Part shown: positions 26,995 to 36,068 of the stretch, piece by piece
Layout: the number at the start of each line of letters is the position of its first letter
How positions within the stretch are numbered: position 1 is the stretch's first letter
Origin: Streptomyces thermolilacinus SPC6
GTDB taxonomy: Bacteria > Actinomycetota > Actinomycetes > Streptomycetales > Streptomycetaceae
DNA length: 64,000 nt
Reading direction: 5' to 3'
Assembly (NCBI RefSeq): GCF_000478605.2
Contig: NZ_ASHX02000001.1
Span: 5,409,001 to 5,473,000, forward strand
Program-made: the position numbers and the translations under genes
The notes under the pieces: generated by a model
Databases searched by the model: none
What the model saw: the letters and a program-made list of their open reading frames with translations, nothing else
What the model was told of the DNA's origin: nothing

Positions 26995-28359
26995 TTGACC
27001 GCCGAGCTCCACGTCCTGAACCCCGCGACCGGCGGACGGATCGCCACCGTCCCCGCCACCACCGCCGACGGCGTGGACGCCGCCGTCACCCGCGCCACCC
27101 GCGCCCAGCGCGCCTGGGCGGCCGCCGCCCCCGCCGACCGCGCCCGTCTCCTGCGCCGCTTCGCCACCACCGTGGACGCCCATCTGGAGGAGCTGGCCCA
27201 CCTGGAGGTCCGCGAGGCCGGACACACGATCGGCAACGCCCGCTGGGAGGCGGGCAACGTCCGCGACCTGCTCGACTACGCGGCCGGGGGAGTGGAGCGG
27301 CTGACCGGCCGTCAGATCCCCGTACCCGGCGGGGTGGACGTCACCTTCCTCGAACCCCTCGGCGTGGTCGGCGTCATCGCCCCGTGGAACTTCCCCATGC
27401 CGATCGCCGCCTGGGGCGCCGCCCCCGCCCTCGCCGCGGGCAACGCCGTCCTCCTCAAACCCGCCGAGACGACCCCCCTCACCGCGCTCCGCCTCGCCGA
27501 ACTCGCCCTCGACGCCGGCCTGCCCGAGCACCTCTTCCAGGTGCTCCCCGGCGAAGGAGCCGTCGCGGGCGCCGCCCTCGTCGAACACCCCGGCGTCGCC
27601 AAGATCGTCTTCACGGGTTCGGTACGCGTCGGCAAGGGCGTCATGGCCCGGTGCGCCGACCGCGTCAAGCGCGTCACCCTCGAACTGGGCGGCAAGAGCC
27701 CCAACATCGTCTTCGCCGACGCCGACATCGAGGCCGCCGCCCTGTCCGCCCCCATGGCGTTCCTCGACAACGCCGGGCAGGACTGCTGCGCCCGCACCCG
27801 CGTCCTCGTCCAGCGCACCGCGTACGACCGGTTCCTGGAGCTCCTCGCGCCCGCGCTGGAGAAGGTCGTCGTCGGAGACCCGGCCGACGAGCAGACCCAG
27901 ATGGGCCCGCTCATCTCCCGCGCCCAGCTCGACCGCGTACGGTCCTACGTCCCCGACGACGCCGAAGCCCTGCGCGGCAGCGCCCCCGAGGGCCCCGGCT
28001 TCTGGTACCCGCCGACCGTCCTCACCGGCCTCGCCCCCGACGCGCCCGCCGCCACGGAGGAGGTCTTCGGCCCCGTCGCCGTGGTCCTGCCCTTCGAGGA
28101 CGAGGACGACGCCGTACGCCTGGCCAACGCCACCGACTACGGCCTGTCCGGCTCCCTGTGGACCCGGGACGTGGGCCGCGCCCTGCGGGTCTCCCGCGCG
28201 GTCCAGGCGGGCAACCTCTCCGTCAACTCCCACTCCAGCGTCCGCTACTGGACCCCGTTCGGCGGCTTCAAGCAGTCCGGCGTGGGCCGCGAGCTGGGGC
28301 CCGACGCCCTCACCGCGTTCACCGAGACCAAGAACGTCTTCATCAGCACGGAAGGCTGA
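26995..28359 (+). CDS. Aldehyde dehydrogenase
   Basis: A 454-residue NAD(P)-dependent aldehyde dehydrogenase. Catalytic Cys264 lies in GQDCCARTR, the general base Glu230 in LELGGKSPN, and Asn132 in IAPWNFP. The start is TTG at 26995, with GAGG in the preceding gene's stop region; only 7 nt separate it from glnA4. In this operon it should oxidise the gamma-glutamyl aldehyde intermediate to the acid (gamma-glutamylglycine from ethanolamine). Confidence 0.92.
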   Translation: MTAELHVLNPATGGRIATVPATTADGVDAAVTRATRAQRAWAAAAPADRARLLRRFATTVDAHLEELAHLEVREAGHTIGNARWEAGNVRDLLDYAAGGVERLTGRQIPVPGGVDVTFLEPLGVVGVIAPWNFPMPIAAWGAAPALAAGNAVLLKPAETTPLTALRLAELALDAGLPEHLFQVLPGEGAVAGAALVEHPGVAKIVFTGSVRVGKGVMARCADRVKRVTLELGGKSPNIVFADADIEAAALSAPMAFLDNAGQDCCARTRVLVQRTAYDRFLELLAPALEKVVVGDPADEQTQMGPLISRAQLDRVRSYVPDDAEALRGSAPEGPGFWYPPTVLTGLAPDAPAATEEVFGPVAVVLPFEDEDDAVRLANATDYGLSGSLWTRDVGRALRVSRAVQAGNLSVNSHSSVRYWTPFGGFKQSGVGRELGPDALTAFTETKNVFISTEG

Positions 28360-28363
28360 CCCG

Positions 28364-29209
28364 ATGACCGAGCCCATCGACCTGACGACCGTCACCACCC
28401 CGACCGCCCCCGCCACGGCCCCTGACATCCCCGACGCACCCGTCTGCCGCCGCCTCGTCGGCCGTACCGCCGTCGTCACCGGCGCGGGCAGCGGTATCGG
28501 CCTCGCCTCCGCCCGTCGTCTCGCCTCGGAGGGGGCCCGCGTGGTGTGCGGTGACATCGACGAGACGGCGGGCAAGGCCGCCGCCGAGGAGGTGGGGGGA
28601 CTGTTCGTACGGGTCGACGTCACCGATCCCGGGCAGGTCGAGGCGCTGTTCCGCGCCGCGTACGACACGTACGGCAGTGTGGACGTGGCCTTCAACAACG
28701 CCGGGATCTCCCCGCCCGACGACGACTCCATCCTGGAGACCGGCCTGGAGGCGTGGAAGCGTGTCCAGGAGGTCAACCTCACCTCCGTCTACCTGTGCTG
28801 CAAGGCCGCCATCCCCTACATGCGCCGCCAGGGCCGGGGCTCGATCATCAACACCGCCTCGTTCGTGGCCCGTATGGGCGCCGCGACCTCGCAGATCTCC
28901 TACACCGCGTCCAAGGGCGGTGTGCTGGCGATGTCCCGCGAGCTGGGCGTGCAGTTCGCCCGCGAGGGCATCCGCGTCAACGCCCTGTGCCCCGGCCCCG
29001 TCAACACCCCGCTCCTGCGGGAGCTGTTCGCCAAGGACCCCGAGCGGGCCGCGCGCCGCCTGGTCCACATCCCGCTGGGCCGGTTCGCGGAAGCCGAGGA
29101 GATCGCCGCCGCCGTCGCGTTCCTCGCCAGCGACGACGCCTCCTTCGTCAACGCCACCGACTTCCTCGTGGACGGCGGCATCTCCGGCGCCTACGTCACC
29201 CCGCTCTGA
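28364..29209 (+). CDS. Short-chain dehydrogenase/reductase
   Basis: A 281-residue SDR with the cofactor motif VVTGAGSGIG, the NNAG motif (FNNAGISPP), and catalytic Ser, YTASKGG (Tyr/Lys). About 30 residues precede the Rossmann fold. It begins 4 nt after the aldehyde dehydrogenase. In an ethanolamine-glutamylation pathway the hydroxyl of gamma-glutamylethanolamide must first be oxidised to the aldehyde, and this SDR is the natural candidate; this is inference from position. Confidence 0.9.
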   Translation: MTEPIDLTTVTTPTAPATAPDIPDAPVCRRLVGRTAVVTGAGSGIGLASARRLASEGARVVCGDIDETAGKAAAEEVGGLFVRVDVTDPGQVEALFRAAYDTYGSVDVAFNNAGISPPDDDSILETGLEAWKRVQEVNLTSVYLCCKAAIPYMRRQGRGSIINTASFVARMGAATSQISYTASKGGVLAMSRELGVQFAREGIRVNALCPGPVNTPLLRELFAKDPERAARRLVHIPLGRFAEAEEIAAAVAFLASDDASFVNATDFLVDGGISGAYVTPL

Positions 29210-29243
29210 CCGCGCCCGAGGACCGGGTCACTACCCTGGGCGC

Positions 29244-30164
29244 ATGAGCATGACGACTCCGCCGGGCTGGTACCCGGACCCGGCCGTCCCCGCGGTGGAA
29301 CGCTGGTGGGACGGCACCGCGTGGACCGCGCACACCCGCCCGGCGGGGACCGTCACGCAGCCCGCGGCGGTCGTCGTCCCCCCGAAGCGGTTCGGCGGCC
29401 GGGGCGTCCAGGTCGCCGTCGCGGCGCTCGTCGTGGCGGCGGTCGTGGCCGCCGTGGTCCTCCTCCGCCCCGGCGGCGACGAGGCCCCGGACGCCGGACC
29501 GGCGCCCGCCTCCACGGGGCCCACGGCACCCGCCCCCGCGGCGCCCGCCACGCCGAGCCCGGCGGCCGAGCCGTCCGCCGCCCCGTCCGAGGACGGCACC
29601 GTCCTCACCGACCAGCTCAACGGCATCACCCTGCCCATCCCGGACGGCTGGGAGAAGGACCGGACCGGCATCGGCCAGGCCCCGACCATGGTCACGGCCG
29701 ACGACCACCAGTGCCCCAACAGCACCCGCTACTGCCGCCCCGGCCGCGTCCTGTCCCGCACCCTCGCCTCCGCCGCCCCCACCCACAAGGCGATGGCCGA
29801 GGCGGACATCGCCGAGGCCGCCGAGCAGCTGTACGGGGAGGACATCCTGGGCCACAACCCGTACGGCGGCGTCAAGTCCCACCAGGTCGTCGCCGCCCGG
29901 GAGGCCGTCGTCGCGGGCCGCACCGGCTACCTCGTCCGCTGGCGGGTCACCACCGGCAAGGGCCCCGGCGGGTACGTCCAGTCGCTGGTCTTCCCGTCCC
30001 CGGGCGGTGTCGAGCAGCCCGTCGCCGTACGGTTCGCCTTCGACGCCGGGCCGGAGGGGCCGCCGCTCTCCGTCATGGACGAGATCGTCCGGGGCATCCG
30101 CCCCGTCGGCAGCTCCACCGGCGGCGGCGTCGGCAGCAGCATCGCCCCGCGCGGCAACGGCTGA
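29244..30164 (+). CDS. DUF2510-domain membrane protein
   Basis: A 306-residue protein. The N-terminal DUF2510 motif is PPGWYPDPAVPAVERWWDG (about 4-25); one membrane helix lies at about 56-76 (VQVAVAALVVAAVVAAVVLL), then a Pro/Ala linker and an extracellular domain of about 190 residues that includes GITLPIPDGWEKD and two cysteines (CPNSTRYC). There is no Shine-Dalgarno; TACCCT sits six bases before the ATG, suggesting a leaderless mRNA. The function is unknown. Confidence 0.82.
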   Translation: MSMTTPPGWYPDPAVPAVERWWDGTAWTAHTRPAGTVTQPAAVVVPPKRFGGRGVQVAVAALVVAAVVAAVVLLRPGGDEAPDAGPAPASTGPTAPAPAAPATPSPAAEPSAAPSEDGTVLTDQLNGITLPIPDGWEKDRTGIGQAPTMVTADDHQCPNSTRYCRPGRVLSRTLASAAPTHKAMAEADIAEAAEQLYGEDILGHNPYGGVKSHQVVAAREAVVAGRTGYLVRWRVTTGKGPGGYVQSLVFPSPGGVEQPVAVRFAFDAGPEGPPLSVMDEIVRGIRPVGSSTGGGVGSSIAPRGNG

Positions 30165-30210
30165 ACTCCGGCACCCCCGGCAACGGCTGACGGGGCCGCT
30201 CAGCCGGCAC

Positions 30211-30390
30211 GGGCCCGGTCCCGCCGCGGGCGACCCGGTCCCGCCCGGTCCCGCCGCGGGCGACCCGGTCCCGCCCGGTCCCGCCGCGGGCGACCCGGTC
30301 CCGCCCGGTCCCGCCGCGGGCGACCCGGCCCCGCCCGGTCCCGCCGCGGGCGCCCCGGTCCCGCCCGGTCCCGCCGCGGGCGCGCCGGGC
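30211..30390. repeat. Six-copy 30-bp tandem repeat (minisatellite)
   Basis: Six 30-bp units run head to tail from 30211; units two and three are identical and the outer ones differ at one to five positions. The unit is almost pure G+C and partly self-complementary (CCGCCGCGGG core). The array fills the gap between the convergent DUF2510 gene and the PLP enzyme gene, ending 4 nt before the latter's stop codon. Confidence 0.95.
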
Positions 30391-30394
30391 CCGC

Positions 30395-31597
30395 CTACAG
30401 GAACGTCCGGCCCTCGCCGCGATACGTCGGCACGGCATTCGTCACCCGGTCGCCCTCCACCAGGTGCAGCCGGTCGAACCGCTCGCACAGCTCGCCCGCC
30501 TTTGCGTGCCGGAACCACACCTTGTCGCCGATCAGCAGGTCGTCGGCGGCCGACCCCAGGAGCGGCGTCTGCACCTCGCCCGCGCCCTCCATCGGGTCGT
30601 ACCGCAGTCCCTCAGGCAGGTACGGAACGGGCAGCCGGTCCCGGCCCGCCGCACCCGACGCCGGGTAGCCGCCGCCCAGCACCGTCACGACGCCCACACC
30701 GGGCCGCCGCACCACCGGCTGCGCGAACAGGGCGGCGGGCCTGCCGCTGAACGACGTGTAGTCGTCGAACAGCCGCGGCACGTACAGCCCCGACCCGGCC
30801 GCGACCTCCGTCACCGCCGCCTCGGCCGCCGTGTGCTGCACGCTCCCGGTCCCGCCGCCGTTGACGAACTCCAGGTCCGGCGCCACCGCCCGTACTGCCG
30901 CCACGACCGCCGCCCGCCGCCCGGCCAGCTCCCGCCGAGCCGCCGCCTGCATCACCCGCACCGCCCGCGACCGCAGCGGACGCCCCGCCACCGCGTCGCC
31001 GACACCCGCGACATGCCCCTCGTACGCCATGAGCCCCACCAGCCGGAAACCCGGCCGCCGCGCCACCGAGCGCGCCAGCTCCGCCAGTTCGGCCGGTCCC
31101 CGCAACGGCGAGCGGCGCGCGCCGACCCGTATCCGCCCGCCGAGCAGCCGCAGCGACGTGTCCAGCTCCAGGCAGACCCGCACCTCCTCCCGGCCGTCGC
31201 CGCGCGCAGCCTCGATCAGGTCGAGCTGCGCCGGGTCGTCCACCATCACCGTGACGGCGCGCGCGAGCTTCGGGTCGGCGGCCAGCTCGGCGAGACCGGC
31301 CCGGTCCGCCGTCGGGTACGCCAGCAGCACGTCGTCGAACCCGGCCCGCGCCAGCCACAGCGACTCGGGCAGGGTGAACGACATGACCCCGGCGAAGCCG
31401 GGCCTCGCCAGCACCCGCTCCAGCAGCGCCCGGCAGCGCAGCGACTTGCTCGCGACCCGTACCGGCTTGCCCCCGGCGCGGCGTACGAGGTCGTCGGCGT
31501 TGGCGTCGAAGGCGTCCAGATCGACGAGGGCGAGGGGGGCGTCGAGATGCGCGGTGGCCCGGTCGTAACGGGCCCGGTCGGCGGCACGGGGAGTCAT
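30395..31597 (-). CDS. PLP-dependent amino acid aldolase/deaminase (D-threonine aldolase-like)
   Basis: A 400-residue fold-type III PLP enzyme. The alanine-racemase-like barrel begins APLALVDLDAFDANADDLVR, with PLP lysine Lys51 in VRVASKSLRC; the C-terminal D-serine dehydratase/D-threonine aldolase-like domain has the metal-type His and Cys in WFRHAKAGELC. Such enzymes cleave or deaminate D-hydroxy amino acids in the cytosol. It is monocistronic and divergent from the proline-rich membrane protein. The exact substrate is not determinable here. Confidence 0.88.
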   Translation of the reverse strand: MTPRAADRARYDRATAHLDAPLALVDLDAFDANADDLVRRAGGKPVRVASKSLRCRALLERVLARPGFAGVMSFTLPESLWLARAGFDDVLLAYPTADRAGLAELAADPKLARAVTVMVDDPAQLDLIEAARGDGREEVRVCLELDTSLRLLGGRIRVGARRSPLRGPAELAELARSVARRPGFRLVGLMAYEGHVAGVGDAVAGRPLRSRAVRVMQAAARRELAGRRAAVVAAVRAVAPDLEFVNGGGTGSVQHTAAEAAVTEVAAGSGLYVPRLFDDYTSFSGRPAALFAQPVVRRPGVGVVTVLGGGYPASGAAGRDRLPVPYLPEGLRYDPMEGAGEVQTPLLGSAADDLLIGDKVWFRHAKAGELCERFDRLHLVEGDRVTNAVPTYRGEGRTFL

Positions 31598-31782
31598 GGG
31601 CCAGAGCGTGCCAGACCCCGCTACCGGGGGGTAGTGGTCGCGGACGGGACGTTCCGGTCAGATCCGTCCCGACCTGCGGCCGCGTTCCCGTGGGCCCGTC
31701 GGCAGCCTTTAGAGTGACGGCTACACGCCGGCGAACGGGCCTGCCCCGACGGCGTCTTCCGGTACGAGTACGAGGGGGGCGG

Positions 31783-33270
31783 ATGAGCACCGAGGCACGG
31801 CGCCCCGCCCCGGCCCCTCGGCCGGAAGCCCCGGAGGAGACCACCACCCGCCTCCGCCCCATCCCGCCCCAGCCGGTCCCCGCGCCGGGCCGCCCCGGTA
31901 CGGCGGCATCCGCACCCCGCCCGCACCGCGCCGCCCAGCCACCCGGCGACCGCCGCCCCGCCGCCCCCGGCCCCGGTGACGACCCCGTGCGTCCCGCGCC
32001 CGGCGAGCGGCCCTCCACGGCAGCCGTACGAGCGGACGCCACCACCAGCGCCCCCGCCCCGCCGAGCCCCACGGGTGCCGAAACCCCGGCGGAGGAGCGG
32101 GACGGAACCGTTCCCCGCCCGGTCGCGCCCGCCACCGCACCGCCCGCCCGGCGCCCCACGCCGGACGCCGGGCCCTCGGGCGTGCCCCCCCAGCGCCCCG
32201 CATCCGCCGACGAGCGTCCGGGCGGACCCACCGGCCCGGCCCCACGCGGCGCGGCGGCCCCTGCTCCCGCCCCCGCGCCCGGCGGGCGACGGCCGGACAC
32301 ACCCGTGCCCGAGGCCGCCGCCGTCCCTCCGCCGCCCGCGCAGCCCCCGTACGCGCCCACACCCCCCGCGCGGCCGCAGGCACCCCACGCGCGGCCCCCG
32401 CACCCGCCCGCGCCCCCCGCGCGGCCCCCGCACGCCTACTGGGCCGTGCCGCCCGAGACGCCGCGTGAGACGACCGTCCAGCTGCGGCCGGTCACCGCTC
32501 CCCGGCGCACCGGGCGCGTCGTGGCCGCCGCCGCGTGCCTGGTCCTCGGGCTGGGCCTCCTGGCGGGCGCCGCGGCCGGCACCTGGCTGCTCCAGGGACC
32601 CGACGACACCCCGGAACGCACCGCGTACACCGAGGCCGCCACCCTCTGGCACAGCACCCCCGTGGACACCCTCTTCCCGCGCACCCTCAACGGCGCCGGC
32701 GCCGGTCCGGGCGGAGCCGACCGCGCCTGGACGCGTGTCGCCGTCGCACCCGACGCGCCCTGCGCCACCGTGCTCCAGCCGCGGCTGGCTGCCACCCTCG
32801 GCCGCAGCGGCTGCCTGCGGGTCCTGCGCGCCACGTACACGGACGCCACCTCCAGCAGCGTCACCACCGTCGGCCTGGTCTTCATGGACACCGACCGCGC
32901 CGGGATGACCGCGCTCCACACCCGATTCACCGACGGCGGCCTCGACAAGAGCCCCGACCTCATACCGCCCGCGCACGCCGCCCCCGGCACGGTCGCCGCC
33001 CGCTTCGGCAACGCCCAGCGCGCCAGCTGGTACGTGAAGGTCCTCACCGAGGTCCCCGTCATCGTGTACGGCGTCTCCGGCTTCGCCGACGGCCGCGCCG
33101 TACCCCAGCCGCAGCCCGCCCCGCAGGCGATGGGCAAGGGCCAGACGACCGCCCCCGCACAGGCGGGGCTCGGCCACGAGGCGCACGGCATCGCGGACCG
33201 CGTGGAGAAGGGCCTGCGCACGACGGTCACCCGGGCCACGCAAGGGCCCGCGCGGAAGGGGAACCGGTGA
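31783..33270 (+). CDS. Proline-rich single-pass membrane protein
   Basis: A 495-residue protein of unknown function. Residues 1 to about 235 are Pro/Ala/Arg-rich and cytosolic; one membrane helix follows (about 250-275, VVAAAACLVLGLGLLAGAAA), and the C-terminal 220 residues are extracellular with a pair of cysteines (CATVL, CLRVL) that may form a disulfide. GAGGGGGG precedes the ATG at 31783. Its stop overlaps the start of the mycosin-like protease gene by 4 nt, so the two are translationally coupled and are probably partners. Confidence 0.82.
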   Translation: MSTEARRPAPAPRPEAPEETTTRLRPIPPQPVPAPGRPGTAASAPRPHRAAQPPGDRRPAAPGPGDDPVRPAPGERPSTAAVRADATTSAPAPPSPTGAETPAEERDGTVPRPVAPATAPPARRPTPDAGPSGVPPQRPASADERPGGPTGPAPRGAAAPAPAPAPGGRRPDTPVPEAAAVPPPPAQPPYAPTPPARPQAPHARPPHPPAPPARPPHAYWAVPPETPRETTVQLRPVTAPRRTGRVVAAAACLVLGLGLLAGAAAGTWLLQGPDDTPERTAYTEAATLWHSTPVDTLFPRTLNGAGAGPGGADRAWTRVAVAPDAPCATVLQPRLAATLGRSGCLRVLRATYTDATSSSVTTVGLVFMDTDRAGMTALHTRFTDGGLDKSPDLIPPAHAAPGTVAARFGNAQRASWYVKVLTEVPVIVYGVSGFADGRAVPQPQPAPQAMGKGQTTAPAQAGLGHEAHGIADRVEKGLRTTVTRATQGPARKGNR

Positions 33271-34553
33271 AGCACACCAGCACCACCCGCACCACCGCCG
33301 TCCGCGGCCCGGCGAGCCCCACCAGTCGCCGCACCACCGCCGTCGCCGCGTACCCGGCGAGCACCACCAGCCCCCGCTCCCACCCCGCGCGCACCGCCGC
33401 CCGCCTGCTGCTCGCCGCCCTCACCGCCACCGCCCTCGCCCTCCTCCCCGCCGCCCCCGCCCACGCGGACGGCATCCGGGCGCGCCAGTGGGGCAACGAG
33501 GCCATCAACGCCGACCGGGCCTGGAACACCACCAGGGGCCAGGGCATCACCGTCGCCGTCCTCGACACGGGCGTGGACGACACCCACCCCGACCTCGCGG
33601 GCAACGTCCTGCCCGGCAAGGACTTCATCGGCTTCGGCGCCGAGCGCGGCGACCGCGCCTGGGCCCGCCACGGCACCGCCATGGCCGGCATCATCGCGGC
33701 CCACGGGCACGGCCCGAACAACGGCGACGGCGTCATCGGGGTCGCCCCCGAGGCGAAGATCCTCCCCGTACGGGTCATCCTCGAAGGCGCCGACAAGGCG
33801 CGCGCCCGCGCCCGCCACACCCGGGGCAGCGCCCTCGCCCAGGGCATTCGCTGGGCCGCCGACCAGGGCGCAGACGTGATCAACCTGTCCCTGGGCGACG
33901 ACAGCGAGTCCGCCCACCCGGAGGCCGCCGAGGACGCCGCCGTCCAGTACGCGCTCGCCAAGGGCGCCGTCGTCGTCGCCTCCGCGGGCAACGGCGGCGA
34001 GAAGGGCGACCGGGTCTCGTACCCGGCCGCCTATCCCGGCGTGATCGCCGTGACCGCCGTGGACCGCTACGGCACCCACGCCTCCTTCTCCACCAGCCGC
34101 TGGTACGCCACCGTCAGCGCCCCCGGCGTGGACGTCGTCATCGCCGACCCGGACCGCAAGTACTACGAGGGCTGGGGCACCAGCGCCGCCGCCGCGTTCG
34201 TCTCCGGCGCGGCCGCACTCGTCCGCGCCGCGCACCCCGACCTCACGCCCGCCCAGGTGAAGAAGCTGCTCGCCGACACGGCCCGGGACGCCCCCGAGGG
34301 CGGCCGGGACGACGAGAAGGGGTACGGGACGGTGGACCCGGCCGCCGCGATCGAGGCGGCCGCCGACCTCCGCGCCACCGACGCCAAGGCGGCCCCGGCC
34401 GGGTACGAGCGGGAGTACTTCGGGCCCGGCCCGCGCCGCGAACCCGAGCGGGAGGCGCCGACCGGCCCCGTCGCCCCGGTCACCGCCGGCGCGGGCGCCC
34501 TCCTGATCGTCACCGCCGCCGTCCTCTGGCGCGCCGAACGCCGCCGCACCTGA
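33267..34553 (+). CDS. S8-family serine protease, type VII secretion mycosin-like
   Basis: A 428-residue subtilisin-like protease. The catalytic triad is Asp100 (VAVLDTGVDDTHPDL), His135 (RHGTAMAG) and Ser306 (GTSAAAAFVSG), with Asn241 in SAGNGG. A long basic, Thr-rich N-terminus precedes a secretion signal (about 44-67, ending APAHA), and a C-terminal membrane helix (about 402-422) with a basic end anchors it, the mycosin MycP architecture. GGAAGGGG precedes the GTG at 33267. No eccC, esx or other type VII genes occur in the window, so this is an orphan mycosin coupled to the proline-rich membrane protein. Confidence 0.88.
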   Translation: MKHTSTTRTTAVRGPASPTSRRTTAVAAYPASTTSPRSHPARTAARLLLAALTATALALLPAAPAHADGIRARQWGNEAINADRAWNTTRGQGITVAVLDTGVDDTHPDLAGNVLPGKDFIGFGAERGDRAWARHGTAMAGIIAAHGHGPNNGDGVIGVAPEAKILPVRVILEGADKARARARHTRGSALAQGIRWAADQGADVINLSLGDDSESAHPEAAEDAAVQYALAKGAVVVASAGNGGEKGDRVSYPAAYPGVIAVTAVDRYGTHASFSTSRWYATVSAPGVDVVIADPDRKYYEGWGTSAAAAFVSGAAALVRAAHPDLTPAQVKKLLADTARDAPEGGRDDEKGYGTVDPAAAIEAAADLRATDAKAAPAGYEREYFGPGPRREPEREAPTGPVAPVTAGAGALLIVTAAVLWRAERRRT

Positions 34554-34643
34554 GCCCCGTACGGGCCCGGCCCCGCCCGTACCGTCCGGAGAGGCCCGCA
34601 CGGGACGCCGAGGCCGCCGTACGAAGTGACCGAACCGTCCCGA

Positions 34644-34649
34644 TAGGCT
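34644..34649 (+). promoter_or_regulatory. Predicted -10 element of sseB-like gene (leaderless)
   Basis: TAGGCT ends seven bases before the GTG start at 34657; there is no Shine-Dalgarno. Confidence 0.5.
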
Positions 34650-34656
34650 CGGGCCC

Positions 34657-35403
34657 GTGGCGCTCAAGAACATTCCCGACCCCGGTTTCTCCGACGACGA
34701 CGGCTCCGCCGACCCGAGGCTCACCGAGGCCCTCGCGGCCTGGGCCGAGGACCGCGGCGCGCAGCCGCGCGTGCTGGAGGCCCTCCAGGGGGCCCGCCTC
34801 CTCGTCCCCGTCGTCGCCGTGCTCGGCGAGGTCGAGGAGGACGAGAACGGCCTGCGCCGCGAGAAGACCAGCGACATGGCAGTGCCCACGCTCACCGCGG
34901 GCGACCGCCGCGCCCTGCCCGCGTTCACGTCCACCGCGTCACTCGCCCGCTGGGACCCGGCGGCCCGCCCCGTCGCCGTACCGCTGCGCCAGGCGCTCCA
35001 GGCCGTCGCGCACGAGAAGGCCGACACGCTGATCCTCGACATGGCGGGGCCCGTGCCGTTCGAGGTGACCGGCCGGGCGCTGCTCGCCCTCGCCGAGGGC
35101 CGCACCAGCACCGACCCCCTCGCGGACCCCGCCGTCACCGGCGCCGTACGGGCGCTGCTCGCCGCCGAGCCCGCCGTGCTGCGCGCGTACCTGGGCCGTG
35201 GCGGCGGCGCGGACGGCACCCTCGCGCTGGTCCTCACCCCCGAATCGGCGGCCCCCGCCGAGGCGGCCCGCCGGGTGGCGACGGCCATGGCGGCCGACGA
35301 AACACTGAGGGCCCGCCTGGTGCGGGGCCTGGACCTGGCACTGCTGCCGGCCGAGGCCGCCCCGCCGGGCGAGCCCTTCTACGTGAGGGAACGAGAGGGA
35401 TAA
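34657..35403 (+). CDS. SseB-family protein
   Basis: A 248-residue cytosolic protein of the SseB N-terminal domain family. The segments LLVPVVAVLGEVEEDENGLR, VPTLTAGDRRALPAFTSTAS and LARWDPAARP are typical. The biochemical role is not established. The GTG at 34657 appears to be the 5' end of the transcript (TAGGCT seven bases upstream). It is convergent with a DUF1844 gene, separated by 8 nt. The neighbouring infC operon is unrelated in direction and control. Confidence 0.87.
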   Translation: MALKNIPDPGFSDDDGSADPRLTEALAAWAEDRGAQPRVLEALQGARLLVPVVAVLGEVEEDENGLRREKTSDMAVPTLTAGDRRALPAFTSTASLARWDPAARPVAVPLRQALQAVAHEKADTLILDMAGPVPFEVTGRALLALAEGRTSTDPLADPAVTGAVRALLAAEPAVLRAYLGRGGGADGTLALVLTPESAAPAEAARRVATAMAADETLRARLVRGLDLALLPAEAAPPGEPFYVREREG

Positions 35404-35411
35404 AGGACGGG

Positions 35412-35774
35412 TCAGCCGTAGACCGGGCCGGTGTACTTCTCGCCCGGCCCCTGGCCCGGCTCGTCCGGCACCAGCGACGCCTCGCGGAACGCCAGCTGGA
35501 GGGACTTCAGCCCGTCCCGCAGCGGCGCCGCGTGGAAGGAGCTGATCTCCGTCGTGCTCGCGTCCAGCAGACCGGCCAGGGCGTGCACCAGCTTCCGGGC
35601 CTCGTCCAGGTCCTTGTGCGCGTCGCCCTCCTCGGTCAGCCCGAGCTTCACGGCCGCGGCGCTCATCAGGTTCACGGCGACCGTGACGATCACCTCGACC
35701 GCGGGGACCTCCGCGATGTCGCGGGTCATGGCGTCGAAGTCGGGGCCGGGCTCGGGGGGTGTCGCGTCACTCAT
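35412..35774 (-). CDS. DUF1844 protein
   Basis: A 120-residue DUF1844 protein. The conserved core is IAEVPAVEVIVTVAVNLMSA followed by AAVKLGLTEEGDAHKDLDEA. Function is unknown; the family sits beside infC in many actinomycetes. The ATG at 35774 lacks a Shine-Dalgarno, and TATCGT lies seven bases upstream, so the mRNA is probably leaderless. It is divergent from the infC promoter. Confidence 0.88.
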   Translation of the reverse strand: MSDATPPEPGPDFDAMTRDIAEVPAVEVIVTVAVNLMSAAAVKLGLTEEGDAHKDLDEARKLVHALAGLLDASTTEISSFHAAPLRDGLKSLQLAFREASLVPDEPGQGPGEKYTGPVYG

Positions 35775-35823
35775 GCCCCACACGATAGGCGTTCCCCGCG
35801 GCGGTCCCGCGCCGCCCGCCCGG

Positions 35824-35853
35824 TTGGGCGCACCAGCGCGCAGCTGGTAGCCT
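35824..35853 (+). promoter_or_regulatory. infC operon promoter
   Basis: TTGGGC (35824-35829), an 18-bp spacer and TAGCCT (35848-35853) make a good vegetative sigma-factor promoter. Transcription would start near 35860, giving a leader of about 290 nt before infC. Confidence 0.6.
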
Positions 35854-36037
35854 GGTGTGACGACCGGCCGGAACCCATGAGCTCCGGCCCACAAGTGGAG
35901 GCTCCGTCTCCCACCTGACCGTCCTCCGGGACGGCGGGTCACCGGTCAGGCGGCGCCCATCGTTCCGTACGGACGATGGACCCGCCCGAGTTCAGCGCCC
36001 CGCGGTCCGCCGTGGCGGTGCTCCGGTATCACCAGGA

Positions 36038-36068
36038 GCCCCGCCTGTGTCCCGTCCGGGGCATTTTT
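36038..36068 (+). terminator. Candidate attenuator in the infC leader
   Basis: GCCCCG (36038-36043) pairs with CGGGGC (36057-36062) and is followed by A and five Ts (36064-36068), an unusually canonical intrinsic terminator for this GC-rich genome, 85 nt upstream of the infC start. Further upstream the leader holds hairpins CCGTC/GACGG (near 35920) and ATCGT/ACGAT (near 35958), which could be alternative structures. Confidence 0.55.

Noticed and set aside
30211..30390. Tandem 30-bp units considered as a CRISPR array
   Set aside because: There are no spacers: units are directly head to tail, and no cas genes are present.
31783..34553. Part of an ESX/type VII secretion locus
   Set aside because: Only the mycosin-like protease is present; no EccB/C/D/E or WXG100 genes occur anywhere in the window.
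32436..35288. 950-codon minus-strand open frame over the mycosin locus
   Set aside because: It has no ribosome binding site or homology, and the plus-strand genes carry complete catalytic motifs.
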